A stretch of DNA of 35,354 nucleotides from an uncultured Bacteroidales bacterium (GTDB taxonomy: Bacteria; Bacteroidota; Bacteroidia; Bacteroidales; Bacteroidaceae): positions 1-35,354 of the forward strand of contig CACZBC010000043.1 of NCBI GenBank assembly GCA_902779315.1. The letters are read 5' to 3'. Position numbers and translations under genes: made by a program. Shown here one piece after another: positions 17,370 through 24,611 of this stretch (its first letter is position 1; every line of letters starts with the position of its first letter). The notes under the pieces were generated by a model, which saw only the letters and a list, made by a program, of their open reading frames with translations, did no database searches and was not told where the DNA came from.

Positions 17370-17963
17370 ATGTATATGAGAAAAATAACTACACTGATCG
17401 TCGCACTCGTGGCAGTTCTTTCCTTGCAGGCACAGGGCTTCGTGTTCCAGTTCCAAGGGGAGGACCTGACCGATGGGGAGACCGTCGTCATCACGGCCCA
17501 GGAGGACCTGTTCGGAGACTTGTCGTGCGAAACCAGCAGTCTGGTATTGACGCTGTTGAGGGGCACTACGGCCTCTGTGACTGCGACCTTGGAAGTAACC
17601 TCCAACAGCCTGAACGCAACGGCCCTGCAATGGTGTATGGGAGGCAATTGCCAGGTGTTCGAGACTTCGCTCACCAAGCATTTTGCGATGGGTTTCAGCG
17701 AGCTAGTGCAGTTCGACGCCATCGGCATCCAGAGCGAGGGCTACCTCAAGGCAACGCTGCGGGCAACGGTCGGCATCGAGTCGCACCAGGTCAACATCTT
17801 GTTTGTCAATGGCGATGTGGACGGCATCAAGCCGCTTTCGCAAAGGAGAGACGGAGCGAGAGCCGTCTATGACCTTCGTGGCAGACGGGTGCAGGGGCGT
17901 CTGCCTGCCGGTATGTATATCGTGACAGAAGGCGAGCGCGTCCGTAAAGTTGCAATAAAATGA
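17370..17963 (+). CDS. Small secreted protein with T9SS-like C-terminal tail
   Basis: A 197-residue protein of no family I recognise. A signal peptide (MRKITTLIVALVAVLSLQAQG) is followed by a predicted all-beta domain with three cysteines (LSCETSS, and LQWCMGGNC). The end is a short sorting-type tail: AVYDLRGRRVQG, then LPAGMYIVTEGERVRKVAIK. An ATG at 17376 is an alternative start; 17370 is better placed after AAGGA. Its position between two Omp28-like genes, and its cysteines, suggest it is a substrate or partner of the thioredoxin-like proteins of this operon. Confidence 0.75.
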   Translation: MYMRKITTLIVALVAVLSLQAQGFVFQFQGEDLTDGETVVITAQEDLFGDLSCETSSLVLTLLRGTTASVTATLEVTSNSLNATALQWCMGGNCQVFETSLTKHFAMGFSELVQFDAIGIQSEGYLKATLRATVGIESHQVNILFVNGDVDGIKPLSQRRDGARAVYDLRGRRVQGRLPAGMYIVTEGERVRKVAIK

Positions 17964-17995
17964 CATTTCCATATAAACTAAACAACAATAACATT

Positions 17996-19837
17996 ATGAT
18001 GAAACATCTACTTACAATGACGGCCGCCCTCTTGATGGCGGTCAGTGCGCAGGCACGAATCATCGAAGCTGGCGAAGGCCAGACATGGTGGGGTTACTTC
18101 AACGAAGGTGACTTCAGTACACGCGAGAGTATCATCGGCACGGGGTCGGCAATGGCTCTGATGGCGGGCATTTACATTCCTGAAAACCACCAGAGCCTGA
18201 AGGGAGCGACCATCAAGGCTGTCCGAGTGTACGTCAAGGGGACTGTTGTATCGAACCTCAGCGACATGAAGATATGGATTTCCAAAAAACTCCCCAACAA
18301 AGTGGACGATGCGGACTACGTTCAGAGCGACTTGGGCACGATAACTGCGGACGCCAACGACTTCAGCCTGACGACTCCCTACGAGATAGGCAGCGAGGGA
18401 TTCTACATCGGATACTATGTGAACAGTTCCACGGGCTATTTCCTCAGATGTGGCGGCACGGATGCGCGCAATTCCTTCTGGGTAGGTAATCCCACCTCGA
18501 ACATGAGTTGGCAGGACCTCTACGGCAATGGCTTTGGCAAGCTCGCTTTCCAGATTCTTGTCGATGGAGCCGTCTTCAACGATTGCTGTGCAACGGCCGA
18601 GGACTTCGGACCGAGCTATGTAGTCCAAGGAGAGGAATCCACAGTCCCCATCACCCTCACCAACCTGGGCAAGCAGGCCATCACCTCCATTTCCTACACG
18701 ATAGCCACCGAAGGCGGTGGCGTCACCCCCGAGAGAACGCTTGCTGTAGGGAATCTGGCCTTCAACAACTCCAGCGTCATCAACGTGCCCTTCACGGCAA
18801 ACGAGGAAGCCAGAAGGCACAAGTACACATTCACCATCACAAAGGTCAACGGAGAGGAGAATACGGCTCAGGACAAGAGCGCAGAGGGCGAAGTCATCTC
18901 CCTGACACAGAGATTCACCCAGAAGCCCGTCATCGAGGAATTCACGGGCACCTGGTGCGGATACTGTCCCCGAGGTGCAGTCGGAATGGAGAAGATACAC
19001 GAGCTGTATGGCGACCAAGTGGTGCAGATTGCTGTGCACAATGGCAATGGCAGCAAGAGCGATCCTATGACAATCAGCGCCTATAGTGATGTCATCAGAG
19101 ACTACGTGGACGGTTACCCCACTTCCGTCACAAACCGCCATTGGATAGCCGATCCGTCGTTCTCCTCCCTGAAGAATGTCATGTCTGTCGTCTTCAAGGA
19201 GACTGTGCCAGCTTCCATCGAATTGTCTGCCGAGTGGAAAACAGCCGAGCAGAAAGCCGTCATCTTCAACACGAAGACCAAATTCGGCTACAGCGAAGAC
19301 AACACCAAGTTCGGAATAGCCTTCGTCCTGACGGAAGACGGACTGACGGGAACAACCTCCAGTTGGGCCCAAACGAACTACTATAGTGGTATGAGCACTT
19401 CTCAGGCCGGTACGGACATGGCTTGGTGGTGCGGGCAAGGCTCTTCCGTGACGGGCGTCGAGTACAACCACGTGGCCGTGGCAGGGTGGAACCTGAGGAC
19501 CGGCGGCACCAACTCCGTCAGCGCGACAATCGATGCGACCGAAGAACAGGAGTATACCTACACAGGCACCATTCCCAGCACCTCGCTGTCTCTCATCCAG
19601 GACAAGACGAGGCTGAAAGCCATTGCTCTGCTCATCGACCGCACGAACGGCATCATCCTCAATGCCGCACAAACATCCATAGCAGAAGATGCGACGGGCA
19701 TCGGCGCCGTATCGTCGCAGAGCGAAGTGCCCGCAGCCATCTACTCCCTCGATGGCCGCAAACTCCCCAGTGCCGAGAAAGGCATCAACATCATCCGCAT
19801 GACTGACGGCACCGTCAAAAAAATTCTGGTTAAGTAA
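17996..19837 (+). CDS. Omp28-like surface protein with thioredoxin motif and T9SS tail
   Basis: About 613 residues. The start is taken at ATG 17996 (MMKHLLTMTAALLMAVSAQA); upstream in-frame codons would spoil the signal peptide. After an N-terminal beta-rich domain (~20-195) and an Ig-like stretch (~205-310), a thioredoxin-like domain begins with EEFTGTWCGYCPRG (C321 and C324), followed by a GYPTSVTNRHW cis-Pro region. The C-terminus (AIYSLDGRKLPS, then GINIIRMTDGTVKKILVK) is a type A sorting-like tail, implying export to the cell surface. It is the last gene of the operon; a hairpin follows 26 nt after the stop. Confidence 0.8.
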   Translation: MMKHLLTMTAALLMAVSAQARIIEAGEGQTWWGYFNEGDFSTRESIIGTGSAMALMAGIYIPENHQSLKGATIKAVRVYVKGTVVSNLSDMKIWISKKLPNKVDDADYVQSDLGTITADANDFSLTTPYEIGSEGFYIGYYVNSSTGYFLRCGGTDARNSFWVGNPTSNMSWQDLYGNGFGKLAFQILVDGAVFNDCCATAEDFGPSYVVQGEESTVPITLTNLGKQAITSISYTIATEGGGVTPERTLAVGNLAFNNSSVINVPFTANEEARRHKYTFTITKVNGEENTAQDKSAEGEVISLTQRFTQKPVIEEFTGTWCGYCPRGAVGMEKIHELYGDQVVQIAVHNGNGSKSDPMTISAYSDVIRDYVDGYPTSVTNRHWIADPSFSSLKNVMSVVFKETVPASIELSAEWKTAEQKAVIFNTKTKFGYSEDNTKFGIAFVLTEDGLTGTTSSWAQTNYYSGMSTSQAGTDMAWWCGQGSSVTGVEYNHVAVAGWNLRTGGTNSVSATIDATEEQEYTYTGTIPSTSLSLIQDKTRLKAIALLIDRTNGIILNAAQTSIAEDATGIGAVSSQSEVPAAIYSLDGRKLPSAEKGINIIRMTDGTVKKILVK

Positions 19838-19862
19838 GCAAAACCATAGACGAGCAAAGAGA

Positions 19863-19894
19863 GAAGCCCCTTGACAGCACAGTCGGGGGGCTTC
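19863..19894. terminator. Hairpin after the Omp28-like T9SS gene
   Basis: GAAGCCCC (19863-19870) pairs with GGGGCTTC (19887-19894). The plus strand lacks a good T tract (CTTCGTAG follows), so the hairpin may need a factor to terminate. On the minus strand it is followed by TCTCTTT. It is a near copy, inverted, of the hairpin at 20698-20725. Confidence 0.55.
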
Positions 19895-20022
19895 CTTCGT
19901 AGTGTGTCAAAATCGTCTGACCTTGGGGTGCGTTTTATCAGTAAGTCAATTTTTTCTTTTTGGGATAGGGATTCGCCGCTGCGTGTCCCCATTCATATAT
20001 GGTGTTCCGCGAAGGGAATCGT

Positions 20023-20082
20023 CACGTTTGACGTTTGCATTTGTCGCGTTTGACGTTTGCGTTTGTCACGTGTGACGTTCGG
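20023..20082 (+). repeat. 22-bp-period direct-repeat array, locus C
   Basis: Three cores begin at 20029 (TGACGTTTGC), 20051 (TGACGTTTGC) and 20073 (TGACGTTCGG), each 22 nt apart. They are preceded by CACGTT, CGCGTT and CACGTG respectively. Flanking sequence in register is degenerate, so further decayed units may exist on both sides. Confidence 0.75.
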
Positions 20083-20141
20083 CATCGTCGCGGCTTGTGT
20101 CAGCTTTCACATTGCAAAGGTACGACCTATTCAAAGAGCGT

Positions 20142-20167
20142 TGTCCGCTTTTGTCCGCATCTGTCCG
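20142..20167 (+). repeat. Three TGTCCG repeats with 10-nt period
   Basis: TGTCCG begins at 20142, 20152 and 20162, with a possible decayed fourth (TTCCG at 20174). A 10-nt period places every copy on the same face of the DNA helix, as in protein-binding clusters. Confidence 0.45.
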
Positions 20168-20201
20168 TTTTCCTTCCGCAAAAAGAGATTAATTGTGGTT
20201 G

Positions 20202-20341
20202 TGACAAAAATGACACTTGTGACAGTCACAAAAAGAGAGGTGCGGGTTCTATTATATTATATATTCAAGGAAATAATTACTTATTTATAATAATATATAT
20301 AGCATCGCCTTTTCTCTCAAATGACACTGTCATTTTTGTCA
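20202..20341. repeat. Inverted repeat with nested palindromes around an AT-rich core
   Basis: A perfect 14-bp inverted repeat, TGACAAAAATGACA (20202-20215) and TGTCATTTTTGTCA (20328-20341), encloses about 110 nt. Next to the left arm is a perfect odd palindrome, TTGTGACAGTCACAA (20217-20231). Overlapping the right arm is ATGACACTGTCAT (20321-20333). The centre is AT-rich (20250-20310). This could be a regulatory or replication-type site, or a remnant of a mobile element; nothing coding is visible. Confidence 0.5.
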
Positions 20342-20697
20342 TTTTGTCACAAACTTCCCGCAATCTCCATTTTTGCCCCCACTGAAGCCGCGATTTCCAC
20401 CTCGTTTTCATGCCAAATAGAATTGCCTGTCCCAGGACGGAATCCAGAACCCCTCTGATTTGCTCAGAAATGCCCCTAAAATCGCTTCAAACACCTCGGA
20501 TGTACATATAGCCACCGAGGCAAAAACTTGCGCTCTACGGTGTCTTAAAAAGAGAAATTAAAATTCTTTGAATTTTACCCCTCCGAAAAAAGCCCTGAAA
20601 CTTTGCCCTCAAGACCGCCAAGGATGGAACGCCGCAAACTGATAATGAAAACTCTCAACTGACTATTAACTCTAAACACTACACTCTAAACTAAGAA

Positions 20698-20725
20698 AGC
20701 CCCCTGACTGCATAGTCAAGGGGCT
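20698..20725 (-). terminator. Terminator of tRNA-Leu
   Basis: The arms 20698-20708 (AGCCCCCTGAC) and 20715-20725 (GTCAAGGGGCT) pair with one mismatch across a 6-nt loop. In the direction of the tRNA (minus strand) the stem is followed by TTTCTTAG, a modest T-rich tail. It begins 13 nt after the tRNA 3' end. Confidence 0.65.
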
Positions 20726-20737
20726 TCTCTTTGCTTG

Positions 20738-20823
20738 TGCCCGGAACGGGAATCGAACCCGTACGGCCATCACTGGCCAAGGGATTTTAAGTCCCTCGTG
20801 TCTACCAATTCCACCATCTGGGC
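20738..20823 (-). tRNA. tRNA-Leu (anticodon UAA)
   Basis: An 86-nt class II tRNA read on the minus strand. The anticodon arm has loop ACTTAAAAT with anticodon TAA. The long variable arm (TTGGCCAGTGATGGCC region) and the T arm GGTTCGATTCC are intact. CCA is not encoded. The acceptor stem GCCCAGA / TCCGGGC has an A5:C68 mismatch where most tRNA-Leu have a pair. There is no group I intron in the anticodon loop. Confidence 0.93.
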
Positions 20824-20846
20824 AGCCTTGCGGATTAAGAAAAAAA

Positions 20847-20874
20847 GTGAAAAGTGAAAAGTGAAAAGTGAAAA
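20847..20874. repeat. GTGAAAA heptamer microsatellite (4 copies)
   Basis: Four perfect tandem copies of GTGAAAA lie between tRNA-Leu and the end of cdsA. A comparable heptamer tract follows corA at 25541. Confidence 0.8.
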
Positions 20875-20916
20875 ATTATTCTTTATTCACTAATCTCTAA
20901 TCTTTAATCTGCAATA

Positions 20917-21762
20917 TCAGCACGTCAGCATGAAGTAGATGACGGAGGCGGGGATGGTGAGCAGCGCGCTGTCGAAGCGGTCGAGCATGCCACCGTGACC
21001 GGGCAGGACGTGCCCGCTGTCCTTGATGCCGAGCTGACGCTTGATGAGGCTCTCCACCAGGTCGCCCCAAGTGCCGAAAACCACGACTGTAAGGGCAAAA
21101 CCAATCCAGCGCCAAAGGGGCATCGTCTCGGGCTGCCACCGCCAAATGATGAAGGCTGCCAACAGGGTGAAGAGTCCGCCGCCGATGCTTCCCACCCACG
21201 ATTTCTTGGGCGAGATGCGGGGGAAGAGTTTATAGGGGATGTACTTCTGAAGCGTGCATCCGCAGAGGTAGGCGAAGGTGTCGTTCACCCAAAGGAAGAT
21301 GAACAGGGCAAGCGGATAGATCCAGTTGTAGGCCAAGGTCCCGGAACCTGCGTCGTAAACGATGCAGAGCAGGGGCAGCAGGGCAAAGGGTAGGGCGATA
21401 TAGAGTTGCGAGGCGAAGCAGAGCGCCCAGTCCTGGAGGGGTTTCTGGCTGTGCCTGTAGAGTCCGCTAATGATGATGTAGAGCATGAGTAAACCATATA
21501 GCGCGAACATCTGTGCCGTTTGCGGACTGGCGATGGCGCTGAGCCAAACGGCTGCCACAAGCACGACACCCGTCATCGCGTTGATGGGACGAGGCATCCT
21601 GGCTCCAAGATGTGTGTTCATCAGCGTGCCGAACTCCCACAACGTAGCCGCTGCAACGAGGGCAAAGAAGAAGAAGGCACTGACGGGACTATAGACTGTG
21701 CAGCCCACAAGCAGCAGGACATAAACTGCACCGGTCAGGGTGCGGATGATGAGATTCTTCAT
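20917..21762 (-). CDS. cdsA: Phosphatidate cytidylyltransferase (CDP-diacylglycerol synthase)
   Basis: A 281-residue integral membrane protein with about eight hydrophobic segments. The family signature is complete near the C-terminus: SPKKSWVGSIGGG, then FGTWGDLVESLIKR, then LGIKDSG, LPGHGGMLDRFDS. It converts phosphatidic acid and CTP to CDP-diacylglycerol, the branch point for phosphatidylethanolamine and phosphatidylglycerol, in the inner membrane. It is the last gene of the rsfS-ftsH-cdsA transcript, separated from ftsH by a 48-nt palindromic spacer. The ATG at 21762 is the first in frame. Confidence 0.95.
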   Translation of the reverse strand: MKNLIIRTLTGAVYVLLLVGCTVYSPVSAFFFFALVAAATLWEFGTLMNTHLGARMPRPINAMTGVVLVAAVWLSAIASPQTAQMFALYGLLMLYIIISGLYRHSQKPLQDWALCFASQLYIALPFALLPLLCIVYDAGSGTLAYNWIYPLALFIFLWVNDTFAYLCGCTLQKYIPYKLFPRISPKKSWVGSIGGGLFTLLAAFIIWRWQPETMPLWRWIGFALTVVVFGTWGDLVESLIKRQLGIKDSGHVLPGHGGMLDRFDSALLTIPASVIYFMLTC

Positions 21763-21771
21763 AAAATGCGA

Positions 21772-21810
21772 CCCCTTCCCGACCTCCCCGAGGGGGAGGA
21801 GAGAGTGGGG
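21772..21810. repeat. GC-rich palindromic spacer between ftsH and cdsA
   Basis: CCTCCCC (21783-21789) pairs with GGGGAGG (21793-21799) across a 3-nt loop, with outer CCCC (21772-21775) and GGGG (21807-21810) able to extend the structure. The type resembles GC-rich palindromic intergenic elements I have seen in Bacteroidales genomes (recollection, not checked). Within an operon it could stabilise the upstream ftsH message or weaken cdsA expression. Confidence 0.5.
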
Positions 21811-23805
21811 TTATTGGTTAGTATTCGTTTCTTCTTGGTTGGTCTCTTCTTCAGAAGCGGGCTTCGAGTCGAGCAACTCTTCCGTGCGGCTTGCCCAGGG
21901 ACGTGGGCCGAAGATGCGCTCCACATCTTCTGCGAAGATGACTTCGCGCTCGACGAGCAGTTGGGCAAGGGCGGCATGACCTTCGGCATTCTTCTGCAGG
22001 ATGTCCTTCGCACGGGCGTATTGCTCGGCTATCATGGCCTTTGTCTCCTCGTCGATGAGCTGTGCCGTCGCTTCGGAATAGGGGCGCTGGAAGCCGTATT
22101 CCTGGTTGTCGTAGTAGCAGAGGTTGGGCAGTTTGTCGCTCATGCCCATATAGGTTATCATGCTGTAGGCCTGCTTGGTGACGCGCTCCAGGTCGTTCAT
22201 GGCGCCGCTGCTGATGTGACCGCAGAAGAGTTCCTCGGCAGCACGGCCTCCAAGGGTAGCGCACATCTCGTCGAGCATCTGTTCGCGTGTCGTGATCTGT
22301 CGCTCTTCGGGCAAGTACCAGGCAGCACCAAGGGCACGGCCTCGCGGCACGATGGTGACCTTGACGAGCGGATTGGCATATTGCAGGAGCCAACTGATTG
22401 TGGCGTGACCCGCTTCGTGGAGGGCGATGGTGCGCTTCTCCTCGGCCGTCATCACTTTGGTCTTCTTCTCCAGTCCGCCGATTATACGGTCCACAGCGGC
22501 CAGGAAGTCGTCCTTGTCGACCGCCTTCTTGCCGTTTCGAGCCGCGATGAGAGCCGCTTCGTTGCAGACATTTGCGATATCCGCACCGCTGAAACCGGGT
22601 GTCTGACGGGCCAGGAAGTCGATATCGAGCGTACTGTTGGTCTTGATGGGTTTCAGGTGCACCTGGAAAATTTCCTTGCGCTCGTTCACATCGGGCAGCT
22701 CGACATGTATCTGGCGGTCGAAGCGACCTGCACGCAGCAGGGCCTTGTCCAGGATGTCGGCGCGATTGGTGGCGGCCATGATGATGACACCGCTATTGGT
22801 TCCGAAACCGTCCATCTCGGTGAGGAGCTGGTTGAGCGTGCTCTCGCGTTCGTCGTTGCCTCCCACTTGCATGCTGCGGCTACGGGCACGGCCCACAGCA
22901 TCAATCTCGTCGATGAAGATGATGCAGGGGGCTTTCTCTTTAGCCTGACGGAAAAGGTCGCGAACACGACTGGCTCCGACGCCCACAAACATCTCGACAA
23001 AATCGCTGCCCGACATGCTGAAGAAAGGCACATCGGCTTCGCCGGCAACGGCCTTTGCCAGCAGGGTCTTACCCGTTCCCGGAGGGCCTACGAGCAGAGC
23101 GCCTTTGGGAATCTTGCCGCCCAGTTCGGTGTAGCGTTGGGGGTTCTTGAGGAACTCCACGATTTCCTGCACCTCGAGTTTTGCGCCTTCCTGACCGGCC
23201 ACATCGGCAAAGGTCACCTTGTTGTTGTCGTCCTTCTCGAAGAGTTTGGCGCGGCTCTTGCCGACATTGAAGATGCCCATCGGCCCGCCTCCGCCTTCGC
23301 CTCCGCCACTCATTCGTCGCATCAGGAAAATCCAGAAGAAAACGATGAGGATGAGCGGACCGAAACTCCAGAAGAAGTGCATGAAGTCGTCTTCTCCCTG
23401 GCGGTACTCAATCTCGCCCTTGAAGTTCTCGAGGGCCTGCTGCTCGCTGATGAAGTCCTCCAGCTTGTCGGCCGAGGGGACTTGCACCACGACATAGGGG
23501 CGCGTGCCCTGGTTGACCTTCTGCTCCTTGAAGACATCGCGGATATGGCTGGGCTCGACATACATCTGCAGGGCGCCCTCCTTCTTGTTGACAACGATGC
23601 GCGAGGCAAAACCCTGTTGCACATAGCTCTTGAACTCGCTATAAGTGGCGTTTCGCGAAGAGCCTCCGGAAAGGAGGGAACTGTCGCCACTCAGGAACAT
23701 CCAACCCAGCACGAAGGCAATAATCAGATAGATCCAGGTAAGACTGATTTGCGAACCGGGTTTCTTGTTCTTGTTGTTTTTGCTATTCTTGTTGTTTTCG
23801 TTCAT
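21811..23805 (-). CDS. ftsH: ATP-dependent zinc metalloprotease FtsH
   Basis: A 664-residue AAA+ membrane protease. The ATG at 23805 ([15 protein letters not shown]) is chosen over a TTG two codons upstream. An Asn/Lys-rich cytosolic tail leads to TM1 ([15 protein letters not shown]), a periplasmic domain, then TM2 ([17 protein letters not shown]). The AAA module has Walker A GPPGTGKT (K246), Walker [12 protein letters not shown], and an SRH region ([20 protein letters not shown]). The zinc site is H463-E-A-G-H467. It degrades membrane and short-lived cytosolic proteins. It starts 2 nt after the rsfS stop, so the two are translationally coupled. The Gln/Asn/Glu/Thr-rich tail ends just before the palindromic spacer. 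Confidence 0.97.
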   Translation of the reverse strand: MNENNKNSKNNKNKKPGSQISLTWIYLIIAFVLGWMFLSGDSSLLSGGSSRNATYSEFKSYVQQGFASRIVVNKKEGALQMYVEPSHIRDVFKEQKVNQGTRPYVVVQVPSADKLEDFISEQQALENFKGEIEYRQGEDDFMHFFWSFGPLILIVFFWIFLMRRMSGGGEGGGGPMGIFNVGKSRAKLFEKDDNNKVTFADVAGQEGAKLEVQEIVEFLKNPQRYTELGGKIPKGALLVGPPGTGKTLLAKAVAGEADVPFFSMSGSDFVEMFVGVGASRVRDLFRQAKEKAPCIIFIDEIDAVGRARSRSMQVGGNDERESTLNQLLTEMDGFGTNSGVIIMAATNRADILDKALLRAGRFDRQIHVELPDVNERKEIFQVHLKPIKTNSTLDIDFLARQTPGFSGADIANVCNEAALIAARNGKKAVDKDDFLAAVDRIIGGLEKKTKVMTAEEKRTIALHEAGHATISWLLQYANPLVKVTIVPRGRALGAAWYLPEERQITTREQMLDEMCATLGGRAAEELFCGHISSGAMNDLERVTKQAYSMITYMGMSDKLPNLCYYDNQEYGFQRPYSEATAQLIDEETKAMIAEQYARAKDILQKNAEGHAALAQLLVEREVIFAEDVERIFGPRPWASRTEELLDSKPASEEETNQEETNTNQ

Positions 23806-23807
23806 AT

Positions 23808-24170
23808 TCAATCCAGGTTAGGAATGCTTTGCAAGTCGGCATCGGCCCATAGGTGTTCGATGTCGTAGAACGAGCGTAGTTCGGGCACGAAGATGTGCAC
23901 GATGACCTCGGCATAGTCCATCGCCACCCAAACGGCATTGTGCAATCCGCTGACGGCAATGGGTTTGGCAGCCGCCTTTTCGCGGCAAGTGTCTCCCACG
24001 GAATGCGCCAGGGCGGCAACCTGCAAAGGCGAACCGCCCGTACAGATGACAAAGTAGCGGCAAACGGCATCGGGGATTTCCGTCAGGTCGGCCACCACGA
24101 TGTCCCGTCCCTTCTTATCCTGCAATCCTTCTACTATGGCTTCTACCAACTCGTTCTTCTTTTTCTTCAT
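23808..24170 (-). CDS. rsfS: Ribosomal silencing factor RsfS
   Basis: A 120-residue cytosolic protein. The ATG at 24170 (MKKKKNELVEAIVEGLQDKKG) is the start; an open frame runs further upstream through the promoter but is not homologous. Family features are KGRDIVVADLTEI, YFVICTGGSPLQVAALA and the DYAEVIVHIFVPELRSFYDIEHLW block. RsfS binds uL14 on the 50S subunit and blocks subunit joining during starvation. Two promoters lie upstream; ftsH and cdsA follow in the same transcript. Confidence 0.93.
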   Translation of the reverse strand: MKKKKNELVEAIVEGLQDKKGRDIVVADLTEIPDAVCRYFVICTGGSPLQVAALAHSVGDTCREKAAAKPIAVSGLHNAVWVAMDYAEVIVHIFVPELRSFYDIEHLWADADLQSIPNLD

Positions 24171-24209
24171 TCGCAATATATTATAATATGTATTATACCT
24201 AATTGGCTG

Positions 24210-24240
24210 CAAAGATACGAATAAGTGAGCGAAAAACAAA
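24210..24240 (-). promoter_or_regulatory. Proximal promoter of rsfS-ftsH-cdsA
   Basis: On the minus strand, -33 TTTG (24240-24237) and -7 TATCTTTG (24217-24210) are 19 nt apart, the ideal spacing. The -7 box lies 39 nt before the rsfS ATG. Confidence 0.75.
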
Positions 24241-24295
24241 AGGAAACGTAAGTTTTCTTTTTTATTTCCGAACGAAAGTGTCTTCGAGCAGAGGT

Positions 24296-24326
24296 CAAAG
24301 ATACGAAGAAGCATGCAAAATGCAAA
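24296..24326 (-). promoter_or_regulatory. Distal promoter of rsfS-ftsH-cdsA
   Basis: A second consensus pair on the minus strand, -33 TTTG (24326-24323) and -7 TATCTTTG (24303-24296), again with 19-nt spacing. It is 86 nt upstream of the proximal promoter, with the same -7 octamer. Confidence 0.65.
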
Positions 24327-24352
24327 ATAAATTAGTTTTTTTTGGCAAATTA

Positions 24353-24384
24353 TTTGGTCAGTTTACAAAAAAGCCATACCTTTG
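24353..24384 (+). promoter_or_regulatory. tRNA-type promoter now reading into the corA leader
   Basis: -33 TTTG (24353-24356) and -7 TACCTTTG (24377-24384) are 20 nt apart. The -7 box ends 9 nt before the tRNA-like 5' half at 24394, as expected for a tRNA gene promoter. The next gene downstream is corA. Confidence 0.75.
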
Positions 24385-24393
24385 CAGCGCAAT

Positions 24394-24423
24394 TGGGCTA
24401 TGGTGTAATGGTAACACTGCAGA
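24394..24423 (+). pseudogene. tRNA 5' half (tRNA-Gln-like), truncated in the anticodon loop
   Basis: The sequence has a tRNA 5' acceptor strand TGGGCTA, T8-G9, a D arm GTGT-AATGGTA-ACAC with the invariant GG, and an anticodon 5' stem GCAGA. Beyond this, pairing stops: the expected TCTGC strand, T arm and TAGCCCA acceptor strand are absent in the next 200 nt. The T at position 1 and overall sequence point to a tRNA-Gln ancestor. The promoter is intact, so the fragment is probably transcribed as the start of the corA leader. Confidence 0.65.
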
Positions 24424-24611
24424 TCTGAGGAAGTGCGGCCTTTTTCAAACATAAAAACGGAGAAACAAAGCATTTCATAACAACAATGGACGACTATCAC
24501 GCGGATAATTACAGTTCTTAGTGCTCTGGAGTCTGCATCGCATTGCACGCTCCACGAAGGAGCCAAGGATTTCTGTGCAAGTACCCCAAACAAAAACGGA
24601 GGAAAAAGACG
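24424..24611 (+). promoter_or_regulatory. Long untranslated leader of the CorA-family gene
   Basis: The 188 nt between the tRNA half and the corA ATG hold a hairpin GCTCC-ACGAA-GGAGC (24549-24563) and two similar purine-rich stretches (AAAAACGGAGAAAC near 24455 and AAAAACGGAGGAAAAAG near 24593). The second provides a strong GGAGG ribosome-binding site. A tiny ORF at 24486-24521 (MDDYHADNYSS) lacks a clear ribosome-binding site. No known Mg2+ riboswitch was recognised. Confidence 0.45.

Larger units (their letters stand above)
19838..20737. other. 900-nt gene-free stretch bracketed by inverted hairpins
   Basis: No convincing gene was found on either strand. In order it holds a hairpin (19863-19894), repeat array C (20023-20082), a minus-strand -7-like box (20115-20122), 10-nt-phased TGTCCG repeats (20142-20167), a pair of palindromes around an AT-rich segment (20202-20341), two small dyads (20494-20520 and 20560-20576), and a second hairpin (20698-20725). 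The two outer hairpins are inverted copies of one another. The 20380-20690 part shows only simple-sequence character to my eye. Confidence 0.6.

Noticed and set aside
20057-20385. Short plus-strand ORFs in the gene-free segment
   Set aside because: They run through the repeat array and AT-rich core, have no homology I can see, and lack promoters.
21520-23868. 782-codon open frame on the plus strand opposite cdsA and ftsH
   Set aside because: It is antisense to two certain genes, has no recognisable motif, and its length follows from the GC-rich codon use of ftsH.
24486-24521. 11-codon leader peptide upstream of corA
   Set aside because: No ribosome-binding site at usual spacing and no regulatory residue pattern; left as a note in the leader entry.
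24394-24611. Intact tRNA-Gln interrupted by a group I intron
   Set aside because: No 3' half (T arm or TAGCCCA strand) is found before corA, and no intron core was recognised.
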